Shown: one piece after another, positions 1 through 5,125 of the stretch
Numbering within the stretch: position 1 is the stretch's first letter
Layout: the number at the start of each line of letters is the position of its first letter
Assembly: GCA_902475475.1 (NCBI GenBank)
Contig: CABRZY010000129.1
Location: 1 to 5,125, forward strand
DNA: 5,125 nt
Source: an uncultured Collinsella sp.
GTDB lineage: Bacteria > Actinomycetota > Coriobacteriia > Coriobacteriales > Coriobacteriaceae
Reading direction: 5' to 3'
Notes under the pieces: model-generated
Told to the model about the DNA's origin: nothing
Databases searched by the model: none
Seen by the model: only the letters and a program-made list of their open reading frames with translations
Made by a program: the position numbers and the translations under genes

Positions 1-21
1 AACGGCCCAGGGCGCTTTCTT
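1..21. terminator. Half of a possible intrinsic terminator, cut by the window edge
   Basis: A GC-rich run at 4-15 is followed by TTTCTT at 16-21, which looks like the 3' arm and T-tract of a plus-strand terminator. The partner arm would lie left of the window. A symmetric hairpin here would also end the minus-strand transcript that carries the tRNA-like structure. With only one arm visible this is a guess. Confidence 0.25.
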
Positions 22-136
22 GTGGGCAAGCGGAGGGATTCGAACCCGCAAGGCAACACAACTTCTCGTCCAACACGAGAAAAATCTGCCTTCAAAAGAC
101 AGGCGCCCCAAGCCCATTAGGACCAAGAGCGCCTTA
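21..136 (-). ncRNA. tRNA-like structured element, degenerate or unusual class II form
   Basis: On the minus strand the stem-loops occur in cloverleaf order. A D-like arm pairs AGGCGC (101-106) with GCGCCT (129-134) around a long 22-nt loop. An anticodon-like arm (86-102) has stem CTGTC/GGCAG and the 7-nt loop TTTTGAA, giving a formal UUG triplet with T33 and A37 in canonical places. A variable-like arm has a perfect 7-bp stem (63-69 with 75-81). A T arm carries the canonical GTTCGAATC at 37-45. The 3' strand CTTGC can pair with GTAAG (about 132-136), giving only a 5-bp acceptor. Against a normal tRNA: the D loop is too long, the T stem has a C-T mismatch, position 73 would be C, a UUG (Gln) anticodon does not fit a long variable arm, and CCA is not properly placed. 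It could be a tRNA pseudogene, a tRNA 3'-end attachment-site remnant, an allo-tRNA-like molecule, or the 3' domain of a larger RNA. I found no tmRNA tag or tmRNA 5' motif. Confidence 0.3.
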
Positions 137-262
137 CATCTAGAAAATATCAGCCCAGTTCCGAAAAGCGAGCCGCCATCTACAAAATGGCGCGTGGCCC
201 CGGCGGACCGGGCATTAAGTTTGTCGCGAGTTCCGCACGAACAGGAGGCCACTTAACCTCGA
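137..262 (-). other. Non-coding stretch with further stem-loops
   Basis: No credible protein is visible. On the minus strand GTGGCC (248-253) can pair with GGCCAC (194-199) to close a branched domain of about 60 nt. This encloses a CCGG/CCGG hairpin with a tetraloop (200-211). The neighbouring hairpin CGCCAT/ATGGCG (174-179 with 187-192) has a 7-nt loop. Together with the tRNA-like arms to the left, this makes roughly 240 nt of consecutive helices, which suggests a structured RNA rather than a decayed gene. I do not recognise the family; hallmarks of RNase P RNA, SRP RNA and tmRNA were looked for and not found. Confidence 0.35.
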
Positions 263-269
263 TGTTTTG

Positions 270-390
270 GACGTGACAGCGAGAGGGGCCCTGGTATGGC
301 AAGGTGACGTGAAACAAGGAGGCGCTGACCTTCTGGTCACGCCGCCGAAGTTGAACGTCAGATTGCCGTGCCAGGGCCCCTCGCAGCGTC
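270..390. repeat. 121-nt imperfect long hairpin (quasi-palindrome)
   Basis: The segment folds onto itself almost end to end. Helices from the outside in are GACG/CGTC (270-273 with 387-390), GCGA/TCGC (279-282 with 381-384), a perfect 10-bp GGGGCCCTGG/CCAGGGCCCC (285-294 with 371-380), GGCAA/TTGCC (298-302 with 363-367), TGACGT/ACGTCA (305-310 with 355-360), GGCG/CGCC (321-324 with 340-343) and TGACC/GGTCA (326-330 with 335-339), closed by a 4-nt loop at 331-334. It lies next to the terminator of the upstream gene. The rod shape and length recall small SRP RNA, but the conserved SRP GGAA-loop motif is absent. It could be a small RNA, a hairpin-type palindromic repeat such as a MITE, or a second transcription barrier. 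There is no strong T-tract on either side. Confidence 0.6.
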
Positions 391-419
391 AAGAAGACCG
401 CCGTTCGGTAGAACGGCGG
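391..419 (-). terminator. Intrinsic terminator of the JetD-like gene
   Basis: On the minus strand, two bases after the TAG stop, a perfect 9-bp stem (411-419 pairing with 398-406) with a 4-nt loop is followed by TCTTCTT (391-397). Stem strength and position directly after the stop support a rho-independent terminator. The T-tract is interrupted by two C residues, so it may leak. Confidence 0.75.
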
Positions 420-421
420 AG

Positions 422-2605
422 CTAATTGTTCAGCATGCGGTCGAAGCTTCCCGAGTCGCCATCCCGATAGTCTGCGGTCATCAGGATCTCCTGCGGAATG
501 CGCCCGCCTTCACGTAGCACGTTGCGGAACTGCACGCGCGTAACCATGGGCAGATCCTTGATCGTCGCTGCCAGGTTCTGCGGCACGCCCTGGTTGGCAG
601 CCGCGGGCTCGCACTCGCCGCCGGCCTTCACGCGACGCTTATGCTCGGCGAGCATGGCGCGGTACATGCCGGCATGCAGGCGAATCTCAACCACATTGGC
701 ATTGCGAGTCTGCTCGACGATACGCGCGCCCTCGCGGTCGATATCGCCCACGTAGTAGACGTAGTTAAAGCGATAGCCAATCTCGGCCAGATAATCGTCC
801 AGGGCATGCGAGACGCTCGCCTTGCATCCGCCGCCAAAAATCACGCCGCCCACCTTGATGCCAAAGAGCTTGGCGTGCTTGCGGCCACGCAGCAGCTTGA
901 CGATCTCGTCGTAGGTGTCCAGGTTCTCGACCATAATGAACGGCTTGTCGGCTCCCAGCGTAAAAAAGCCCGTAAAGTGCACGGGGCGATTGGGGGCGAC
1001 CTTGATCGCCTGCATGCTGATGCCCTTTTCGGTCATACGCCTGATCAGGCGCTCACCGTGCTTGCCGTCAAAAGCCTTCTCGTCGTTAAAGATCTGGTAG
1101 GCACGCTGGCGGCGCGAGGCAACCGGCGTATCGGCACCTCGGTTCTGCTCGATCCAAGCCTGGATGATTGCGATTTCCTCGGCAATCTTGCGGTTGGACA
1201 TCTCGTTGTGCTGAGTGCGCTGCGGAGCCTTTTTGCCGTCCTTGCCCTCGACCTTTACGATCTGTGTCTGCTGCTCCTTGATCTTGGAGAGCGCCATAGG
1301 CGTGGGGACAACCTTGAGCAGCTGCCTGCCTAAAACGCGGGCAAGGGCAAACGCCGAGGCCTCGCCGTGAACGGCCGACTTGGGCTGCTGGGCAGCAGTA
1401 TCTGCTGCGGCAGACTCCGGCTTCCTCTGAGACTTGCGCTTAGAATCGCCTTGGGAATTGCGCTCGCGCTTCGGCATAGACGCCTGCTTCTGCGGACGAA
1501 CGGACTTGCTCTCCTTCGCCGGCTGGCGCTTAGGCTGCCCCGAAGAAACCTCGGCCTTCGCATCCTCGTTCTGCGGCGTGGTCTTCTCGGCCGCAGTCTC
1601 GGCATGGGAACTGCGGCCCCCACGATGGCGACGGCGGCGAGGCTTGCTCGACGCGCCCTGCTCCGTCTGCTCATCAGTAGGCTGCTGGCCCTTGGCCTCG
1701 GCATCAACCTCAAGCTGCGGCTCAACAGGCTTTTGCTCGCGAGCCACCGGCTCAACGGCCTTCTCGTCCTTCTCGCCCTGAGTGGTCGAAGCCGGTTCGC
1801 TCTTCTCCTGACGCCTTACGGGATACGCGCGCCCCGCAAAACCGCGGCCGGGACGACACGAACCCGGAGCCTTCTTGGCAGACTCCTCAACATCGTCTGC
1901 AACCTCAGAAGACTCTTCAACCTCACGCGCGGCATCCTGCTGTGCAGTCTTAAAGTGAGCACCGCGACGACGCTTGGGCTCTTGGGCCTCCACGGGCTTT
2001 TGCTCCCTCGCGGGCTTCTGCGACTCGGCAGCAACCTCGGTCTCAACAGCCTCAGCATCCGTCTCACCCTTTCGAGCAACGGCGCGACGGAAGCGCTCCT
2101 GCTGGGCGCGGCGCTGCGCATCGCGCTTGCCACCCCCGCCAAAACCGCCGCGTCCTGCCTTGGCCGTAAAGGCACGCACGACGTTCTCATCGAGCAACTC
2201 ATCGGTATCGACATGCTCACGCGGAGCAGCTTCTTCCACAGCAGGCACGTCAGCGGAATCCTCGACGACAAAATCTTCGACGGACTCGGCAGGCTGCTCC
2301 TGGACATCGCGGATCTCGGCATTGATGGTATAGAACGCCGGGCGCCCGTTAATGCCGCTACCCTCGATCTTGGTCACGATCTTTGCCGCGATAAGCTCAT
2401 CGCGCATCGCCTTGGTGTCGCACTCCTTATCGACGGAGCGGAAAATCTGCGCCAGCGCACTCGACTTAATCTTGAGCGCCTTGCGGCAAAGCAGGTCGTA
2501 GGCAACCAGCTTGGCACGCTCAGCAGAAAGCGACGTCTGGCTGCTCAGGCGCTCAGCCAAAGCATCGACATTGTTTTGATTATCGGAATATACCGTCTTG
2601 GCCAC
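422..2605 (-). CDS. JetD-like (DUF2220/Toprim) protein with N-terminal winged-helix-like region and long disordered RGG/Arg-rich linker
   Basis: This encodes a 727-residue protein from a GTG start. Seen in three parts: (1) residues about 12-100 form a compact helical region ending in a wing-like GRPAFYTI segment, consistent with a winged helix; (2) residues about 100-420 are low-complexity Ala/Glu/Lys/Gln/Arg, with a Gly-rich RGG patch (151-161), RRRRHRGG (323-330) and the octamer AREQKPVE twice (199-206 and 288-295); (3) residues about 497-727 contain an IFNDEK motif (505-510), VENLDTY (559-565), a Gly-rich FGGGC (590-594) and GDIDREG (620-626). This order matches the DUF2220/Toprim part of JetD, whose likely metal ligands correspond to E560, D621 and D623. 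In Wadjet systems JetD cuts closed-circular plasmid DNA for an SMC complex (JetABC). No such partners are visible, so a role in DNA cleavage is inferred from the domain alone. The linker resembles RNase E-type scaffolds and could bind nucleic acid. GTG at 2605 is preferred because AAAGGGG precedes it; ATG at 2629 would add eight residues but has no ribosome binding site. The gene has its own terminator. Confidence 0.8.
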   Translation of the reverse strand: MAKTVYSDNQNNVDALAERLSSQTSLSAERAKLVAYDLLCRKALKIKSSALAQIFRSVDKECDTKAMRDELIAAKIVTKIEGSGINGRPAFYTINAEIRDVQEQPAESVEDFVVEDSADVPAVEEAAPREHVDTDELLDENVVRAFTAKAGRGGFGGGGKRDAQRRAQQERFRRAVARKGETDAEAVETEVAAESQKPAREQKPVEAQEPKRRRGAHFKTAQQDAAREVEESSEVADDVEESAKKAPGSCRPGRGFAGRAYPVRRQEKSEPASTTQGEKDEKAVEPVAREQKPVEPQLEVDAEAKGQQPTDEQTEQGASSKPRRRRHRGGRSSHAETAAEKTTPQNEDAKAEVSSGQPKRQPAKESKSVRPQKQASMPKRERNSQGDSKRKSQRKPESAAADTAAQQPKSAVHGEASAFALARVLGRQLLKVVPTPMALSKIKEQQTQIVKVEGKDGKKAPQRTQHNEMSNRKIAEEIAIIQAWIEQNRGADTPVASRRQRAYQIFNDEKAFDGKHGERLIRRMTEKGISMQAIKVAPNRPVHFTGFFTLGADKPFIMVENLDTYDEIVKLLRGRKHAKLFGIKVGGVIFGGGCKASVSHALDDYLAEIGYRFNYVYYVGDIDREGARIVEQTRNANVVEIRLHAGMYRAMLAEHKRRVKAGGECEPAAANQGVPQNLAATIKDLPMVTRVQFRNVLREGGRIPQEILMTADYRDGDSGSFDRMLNN

Positions 2606-2609
2606 GGGG

Positions 2610-2617
2610 CCCCTTTC
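2610..2617 (-). promoter_or_regulatory. Ribosome binding site that decides the GTG start
   Basis: Reading on the minus strand, GAAAGGGG precedes GTG with a 4-nt gap from its last G, or 6 nt if AAAGG is taken as the core. The upstream in-frame ATG at 2629 is preceded only by AT-rich sequence without a Shine-Dalgarno match. This favours initiation at 2605. Confidence 0.65.
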
Positions 2618-2631
2618 ATATGTACACATAT
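2618..2631. promoter_or_regulatory. 14-bp dyad, candidate operator of the JetD-like gene
   Basis: ATATGT (2618-2623) and ACATAT (2626-2631) are perfect inverted repeats separated by AC. The dyad abuts the ribosome binding site and lies in an AT-rich island (2618-2642) where the promoter and transcription start should be. I could not pick a convincing -35/-10 pair here. Size and position suit a dimeric repressor site, but no regulator gene is in the window. Confidence 0.4.
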
Positions 2632-2710
2632 ACGTTTATATGGTACAACGCGCGCCCTTATCCACGCAAAACATCTGCGAGAACACTCGAGCGTCACCCG
2701 CTTTCGCATG

Positions 2711-2750
2711 AAAAAAAGACCGGGTCCGCGTCGTTGCGGGCCCGGTCTTT
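2711..2750 (-). terminator. Intrinsic terminator of cstA
   Basis: On the minus strand, 39 bases after the cstA stop, a 10-bp stem AAAGACCGGG/CCCGGTCTTT (2741-2750 with 2715-2724) carries an inner CCGC/GCGG helix and ends in seven Ts (2711-2717). This is a strong rho-independent terminator. It separates cstA from the JetD-like gene, which argues against one operon. Confidence 0.9.
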
Positions 2751-2789
2751 CCGAGTCATATGGATGGAACGGTTAGCCCATCAAGCTAA

Positions 2790-4679
2790 CTAGGCCTTGG
2801 CGGCCTCGGCGTCGGCAGGAGCCTCGGCGACAGCGGCGCGGCCGTACTCGGCCTTGCCCATCTCGGACCACTCGGGCTCCTCGTCGGGCATGGAACCGGC
2901 CTCCTTACCGAAGAACTCCTTGAGGCAGTTGACGGCAACGATGAGGCCCAGGACCATCAGCAGGACGGCGAAGACGAGCTGCAGGCCCTTGGTAGCGGCG
3001 ACGGAGACAGCAGCCGTGGTAGCGGTAGCCGGGATGGTGCCGAAGAAGCCATAGGCCTGGACGGCGGTCATGCAGCCCATGGCGCTCTGGACCAGCGAGG
3101 TAAAGGTGCAGCAGAGCAGGAAGGCGACGGGCACGTAGAGCATCCAGCCCTTGCGGCCGGTGCACTTGCAGAACACGGCGAGGGTAATCATGGTCATACC
3201 ACCGAGCAGCTGGTTAGAAGCACCAAAGAGCGGCCAGATGTTGGCATAGCCACCAAAGGCGAGGGCGAGACCGGGAAGCAGGGTAACAACCGTGGCGAAC
3301 CAGGGGTTGCCGAGGACCCTCATGTAGCCGGCCTTGGACTCGATGGCCAAGGCGTCGTTGGTCTGGGCAAAGAACTCGGAGAACGAGGTGCGAGCGATGC
3401 GGGCGACGGCATCGAGCGAGGTCAGGGCCAGAGCGGAAACGTTCATGGTCATGAAGACGGTAGCGAGCGTGCCGTCAACACCGAAGGCCTGCATACCGCG
3501 GGAGATGCCAGCGGCGAAGATCTGGAACGGGGTGGAAGCGACACCGGCGTTGAGGGCGCCAGTACCGGCGGTGTTCATATCGGAGAACATGATGCCGGCA
3601 ACGATGATGGCAAGGATGCCGACGAAGGACTCGACGATCATGGCGCCGTAACCGACCTTGACGGCGTCCTGCTCCTTCTCGACCTGCTTAGAAGAGGTGC
3701 CGGAAGAAACGAGACTGTGGAAACCGGAGAGAGCACCGCAAGCGACGGAGACGAACAGGACCGGGAACATCATGCCGGAGGCAGTGGAGAAGCCGGTGAA
3801 GACCGGAGCGGTGATAGTGGCCTGACCGTTGACGCCCAGGACGACGATGCCGAGAACAGCGCAGACGATCATGACGATCATCATGATGGAAGTGAGGTAG
3901 TCACGCGGGGTCTTGAGCATCTGGATGGGCATAGCGCCAGCGAAGACCAGGTAGACCATGACGACGGCGAACCACTGGAACTTATCCAGGTAGACCGGGA
4001 ACTGCATACCGACGGCGAACATGAGAACCATGAGGACCACGCCGGTGACGAACTCGGCAGCACCGGTAAGGTTGAACTTCTTCTGGGCCCAACCAAAGGC
4101 GATAGCGACGAAGGTGAACAGGATGGAGATGGTACCAGCGCAGCCGGCGGCATAGGACTTGGTGAAGTCGATGGCACCGGTAGCAGCACCAGAAGCGTCA
4201 ACGGCCGGGGTGAACATGAACGTCTTGCAGACCATGTCGGTGAAGGCGGCGATGACGATGATGCAGAACAGCCAGCAGAACAGCAGGAACAGGCGACGGC
4301 CGGTCTTGCCGATATACTTCTCGATGAGCTGAGCGAGTGACTTGCCGTTGTTCTTCATCGAAGCGTACAGGGCACCAAAGTCGTGGACGGCGCCAAAGAA
4401 GATGCCGCCGACGAGGACCCAGAGCACGACGGGCAGCCAGCCAAAGGCCATGGCGACGATCGTACCCGTGACAGGGCCAGCACCGCAGATCGAGCTGAAC
4501 TGGTGCGAGAACGCGGTGAAGGCGGAGACGGGCGAGAAGCTCTTGCCGTCCTTCATGCGCTTGGCCGGCGTGAGGGCCTCTTTGTCAACGCCCCACTTGT
4601 TGGCCAGCCATCGGCCATAGCCCAGATAGCCGCAGGCGAGCACCGCCGCGGCCACAACCATGAGCAAAACTCCGTTCAT
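2790..4679 (-). CDS. cstA: CstA family transporter (carbon starvation protein A; peptide/pyruvate uptake)
   Basis: This encodes a 629-residue polytopic inner-membrane protein. Hydrophobic segments run from residue 3 to about 585, probably 14 or more. Family motifs seen in order are HQFSSICGAGP (59-69), VHDFGALYAS (98-107), GFHSLVSSGTSSKQ (319-332), TSLDAVARIAR (420-430) and WPLFGASNQLL (482-492), covering the CstA core and the C-terminal CstA domain. About 40 hydrophilic, acidic, Ala-rich residues follow the last membrane segment. Escherichia coli CstA and BtsT, at about 700 residues, are longer; they import peptides and/or pyruvate when carbon is scarce. The substrate here cannot be read from sequence. 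The start is supported by AGAGGAGG seven bases upstream of ATG. It stands alone between its own promoter and terminator. Expression is probably attenuated, because a strong terminator lies in its leader. The reading frame is intact. Confidence 0.93.
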   Translation of the reverse strand: MNGVLLMVVAAAVLACGYLGYGRWLANKWGVDKEALTPAKRMKDGKSFSPVSAFTAFSHQFSSICGAGPVTGTIVAMAFGWLPVVLWVLVGGIFFGAVHDFGALYASMKNNGKSLAQLIEKYIGKTGRRLFLLFCWLFCIIVIAAFTDMVCKTFMFTPAVDASGAATGAIDFTKSYAAGCAGTISILFTFVAIAFGWAQKKFNLTGAAEFVTGVVLMVLMFAVGMQFPVYLDKFQWFAVVMVYLVFAGAMPIQMLKTPRDYLTSIMMIVMIVCAVLGIVVLGVNGQATITAPVFTGFSTASGMMFPVLFVSVACGALSGFHSLVSSGTSSKQVEKEQDAVKVGYGAMIVESFVGILAIIVAGIMFSDMNTAGTGALNAGVASTPFQIFAAGISRGMQAFGVDGTLATVFMTMNVSALALTSLDAVARIARTSFSEFFAQTNDALAIESKAGYMRVLGNPWFATVVTLLPGLALAFGGYANIWPLFGASNQLLGGMTMITLAVFCKCTGRKGWMLYVPVAFLLCCTFTSLVQSAMGCMTAVQAYGFFGTIPATATTAAVSVAATKGLQLVFAVLLMVLGLIVAVNCLKEFFGKEAGSMPDEEPEWSEMGKAEYGRAAVAEAPADAEAAKA

Positions 4680-4686
4680 TACATTT

Positions 4687-4694
4687 CCTCCTCT
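4687..4694 (-). promoter_or_regulatory. Strong ribosome binding site of cstA
   Basis: On the minus strand AGAGGAGG lies seven bases before the cstA ATG, which is near-ideal spacing. It is downstream of the leader terminator, so control appears to act on transcription read-through rather than by hiding this site. Confidence 0.85.
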
Positions 4695-4714
4695 AAAAAG
4701 AACTTCCTAGACAT

Positions 4715-4753
4715 AAAAAATGAGGGCCGTCGGTTGCGCTCGACGGCCCTCAT
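4715..4753 (-). terminator. Leader terminator (attenuator) upstream of cstA
   Basis: A perfect 13-bp stem (4741-4753 pairing with 4720-4732) with an 8-nt loop is followed on the minus strand by T residues (4715-4719, reading TTTTTAT). It lies after the only good promoter and 35 nt before the cstA start codon, so transcripts must pass it to express cstA. There is no plus-strand gene converging on it, and its T-tract is good only in the cstA direction. This placement is typical of attenuation by a riboswitch, a leader peptide or a protein. Confidence 0.85.
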
Positions 4754-4902
4754 CTTCATCAGCCGCCCGTTATCGTACGGGCTAGCTGTATGTGCTAACC
4801 CGCATCAGATAATTACTACGCTGATAATGTTTAGCTGATGCGTGAACATGTCTAAGAAATCCTCTTCAATCATGATGCGAACGATCCGTGCGTGTTCACA
4901 TC
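4754..4902 (-). promoter_or_regulatory. cstA leader with mutually exclusive RNA helices
   Basis: One segment, B (4834-4848, minus-strand TGTTCACGCATCAGC), can pair in three ways: upstream with A (4893-4902, GTGAACA plus GAT after a 2-nt bulge), downstream with C (4801-4808, a perfect 8-bp CGCATCAG/CTGATGCG), or with D (4757-4763, a perfect 7-bp CATCAGC/GCTGATG). D ends only a few bases before the terminator stem. Two more hairpins exclude each other: GGGTTAGC/GCTAGCCC (4794-4801 with 4779-4786) and GCCCGT/ACGGGC (4777-4782 with 4765-4770), sharing 4779-4782. Such nested alternatives in front of a terminator suggest a switch. I do not recognise a known riboswitch consensus. Confidence 0.6.
4805..4849 (-). 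CDS. Possible Ile/Val-rich leader peptide of cstA
   Basis: A 14-codon frame encodes MFTHQLNIISVVII and then TGA. An in-frame ATG at 4873 would extend it to 22 residues. AGAGGA lies about 10 nt upstream of the inner ATG, a slightly long but usable spacing. Six of the last seven residues are Ile or Val, as in leader peptides of branched-chain amino acid attenuators. The frame spans the alternating leader helices B and C, so a translating or stalled ribosome would change their pairing. Random AT-rich sequence can also give such a short Ile/Val frame, so this stays tentative. Confidence 0.3.
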   Translation of the reverse strand: MFTHQLNIISVVII

Positions 4903-4920
4903 CCCCAGTGGTTGAAAAGG

Positions 4921-4949
4921 AGTATGAAACTTTAGTTACCTAAAGTCAA
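4921..4949 (-). promoter_or_regulatory. Sigma-70-type promoter of cstA
   Basis: On the minus strand, TTGACT (4944-4949, five of six consensus bases) is followed after exactly 17 nt by CATACT (4921-4926, four of six). Transcription would start near 4913, giving a leader of about 234 nt. AT-rich sequence upstream (4950-4998) could act as an UP-like element. Confidence 0.65.
4929..4946. promoter_or_regulatory. Perfect 18-bp dyad inside the cstA promoter, candidate operator
   Basis: ACTTTAG (4929-4935) and CTAAAGT (4940-4946) are perfect inverted repeats around TTAC. The dyad fills most of the spacer and overlaps the -35 box, so a bound protein would block RNA polymerase. The regulator is unknown. 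A faint likeness to DtxR/MntR-type sites (TTAGG core) is not enough to name one. Confidence 0.55.
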
Positions 4950-5125
4950 CGCAAATTTGTAATGAATTTTCAACTTTTTTTTGATTTCTCGGTATAAAAC
5001 GCCACTGACCTCGGACTTTACCCCACGACAGTTTTTGCATGAGAGATGCCCCTGAGAGCCGCGGGAGCCGGGCGGCGCATATGAACTTTCCTGCTCTACA
5101 GTCCTGCGCAAGACGGAAAGCACAT
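4950..5125. other. Intergenic stretch without a supportable gene
   Basis: Open frames on both strands are short and low in protein character. The left part (4950-5000) is AT-rich, with TATAAA at 4993-4998 on the plus strand behind a weak TTCAAC (4969-4974, 18-nt gap). This could be a divergent promoter for a gene to the right. The right part (5039-5080) is GC-rich and can form a small GCAT/ATGC hairpin (5038-5041 with 5045-5048) and other stems. It may be the leader of an off-window gene or the end of one. Confidence 0.35.

Noticed and set aside
20..256. Short plus-strand frame beginning MWASGGIRTRK
   Set aside because: SGGIRTRK-like starts are typical of false frames read antisense to a tRNA T arm; the region folds as RNA instead.
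270..390. Small SRP (4.5S) RNA
   Set aside because: Rod shape and length fit, but the conserved GGAA tetraloop and flanking SRP motif are missing on both strands.
21..390. tmRNA or RNase P RNA
   Set aside because: The T-arm-like 3' end and total length are suggestive, but no tmRNA 5' motif or tag ending in LAA was found, and no RNase P conserved core.
180..392. Minus-strand 70-codon frame across the long hairpin
   Set aside because: It crosses the hairpin and an adjacent structured segment, has no ribosome binding site and no protein-like character.
641..1333. Plus-strand open frame of 230 codons
   Set aside because: It is antisense to the Toprim region, which carries clear conserved motifs on the minus strand; no recognisable domain and no good ribosome binding site.
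1367..2776. Long plus-strand open frame (469 codons) antisense to the JetD-like gene
   Set aside because: Its Leu/Arg-rich composition is what the reverse strand of a Lys/Glu/Ala-rich linker gives. It runs through the intergenic terminator, and the minus-strand product has recognisable domains.
3717..4340. Plus-strand open frame of 207 codons, rich in Asp, Glu, Gly and His
   Set aside because: Antisense to cstA; its composition is a by-product of biased codon use in membrane segments.
422..4679. A cstA plus JetD-like operon
   Set aside because: A strong terminator at 2711-2750 and a separate candidate control region at 2618-2642 divide the two genes.
5030..5100. Glycine riboswitch, because CTCTCAGG occurs on the minus strand
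   Set aside because: The CCGAAGG-type core and the GGAGAG partner are absent, and it lies upstream of the cstA promoter, so it would not be in the cstA transcript.
4932..5123. Minus-strand 63-codon frame at the right edge
   Set aside because: It has no recognisable domain, runs into the promoter of cstA, and another frame on the same strand is equally open.

Overview
The window is moderately GC-rich bacterial DNA with two large genes, both on the minus strand, flanked by two non-coding regions with strong RNA-like structure. Codon choice, the CstA type and the Lys/Glu/Arg-rich linker protein would fit an actinobacterial, Coriobacteriia-like (for example Collinsella-like) gut anaerobe. That placement is an inference; no taxonomic marker gene is present.

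Layout, left to right. Positions 1-21 look like one half of an intrinsic terminator cut by the window edge. Positions 21-262 hold no credible protein but a chain of perfect stem-loops; read on the minus strand, the last four appear in tRNA order (D-like, anticodon-like, long variable-like, T arm), though the acceptor stem is poor. Positions 270-390 form a 121-nt imperfect hairpin. Positions 391-419 are the terminator of the next gene. Positions 422-2605 (minus) encode a 727-residue protein: an N-terminal winged-helix-like region, about 320 residues of charged disordered linker with RGG and Arg-rich patches, and a C-terminal region resembling the DUF2220/Toprim part of JetD, the nuclease of Wadjet anti-plasmid systems. 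No JetA, JetB or JetC is visible. A 14-bp dyad lies just upstream of its likely GTG start.

Positions 2711-2750 are the cstA terminator. Positions 2790-4679 (minus) encode CstA, a polytopic membrane transporter of the peptide/pyruvate family. Its upstream region is the most elaborate regulatory segment here: a sigma-70-type promoter (4921-4949) with a perfect dyad across its spacer, then a leader of about 234 nt. The leader contains a possible Ile/Val-rich leader peptide, several mutually exclusive helices, and a perfect 13-bp intrinsic terminator followed by a U-tract only 35 nt before the cstA start codon. cstA is therefore probably controlled both at initiation and by transcription attenuation.

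Positions 4950-5125 contain no gene that I can support. The two genes have separate terminators and separate upstream regions, so they look like independent transcription units rather than an operon. The strongest leads for something undescribed are the linker-expanded orphan JetD-like protein, the cstA attenuator, and the tRNA-like structured region at the left end.
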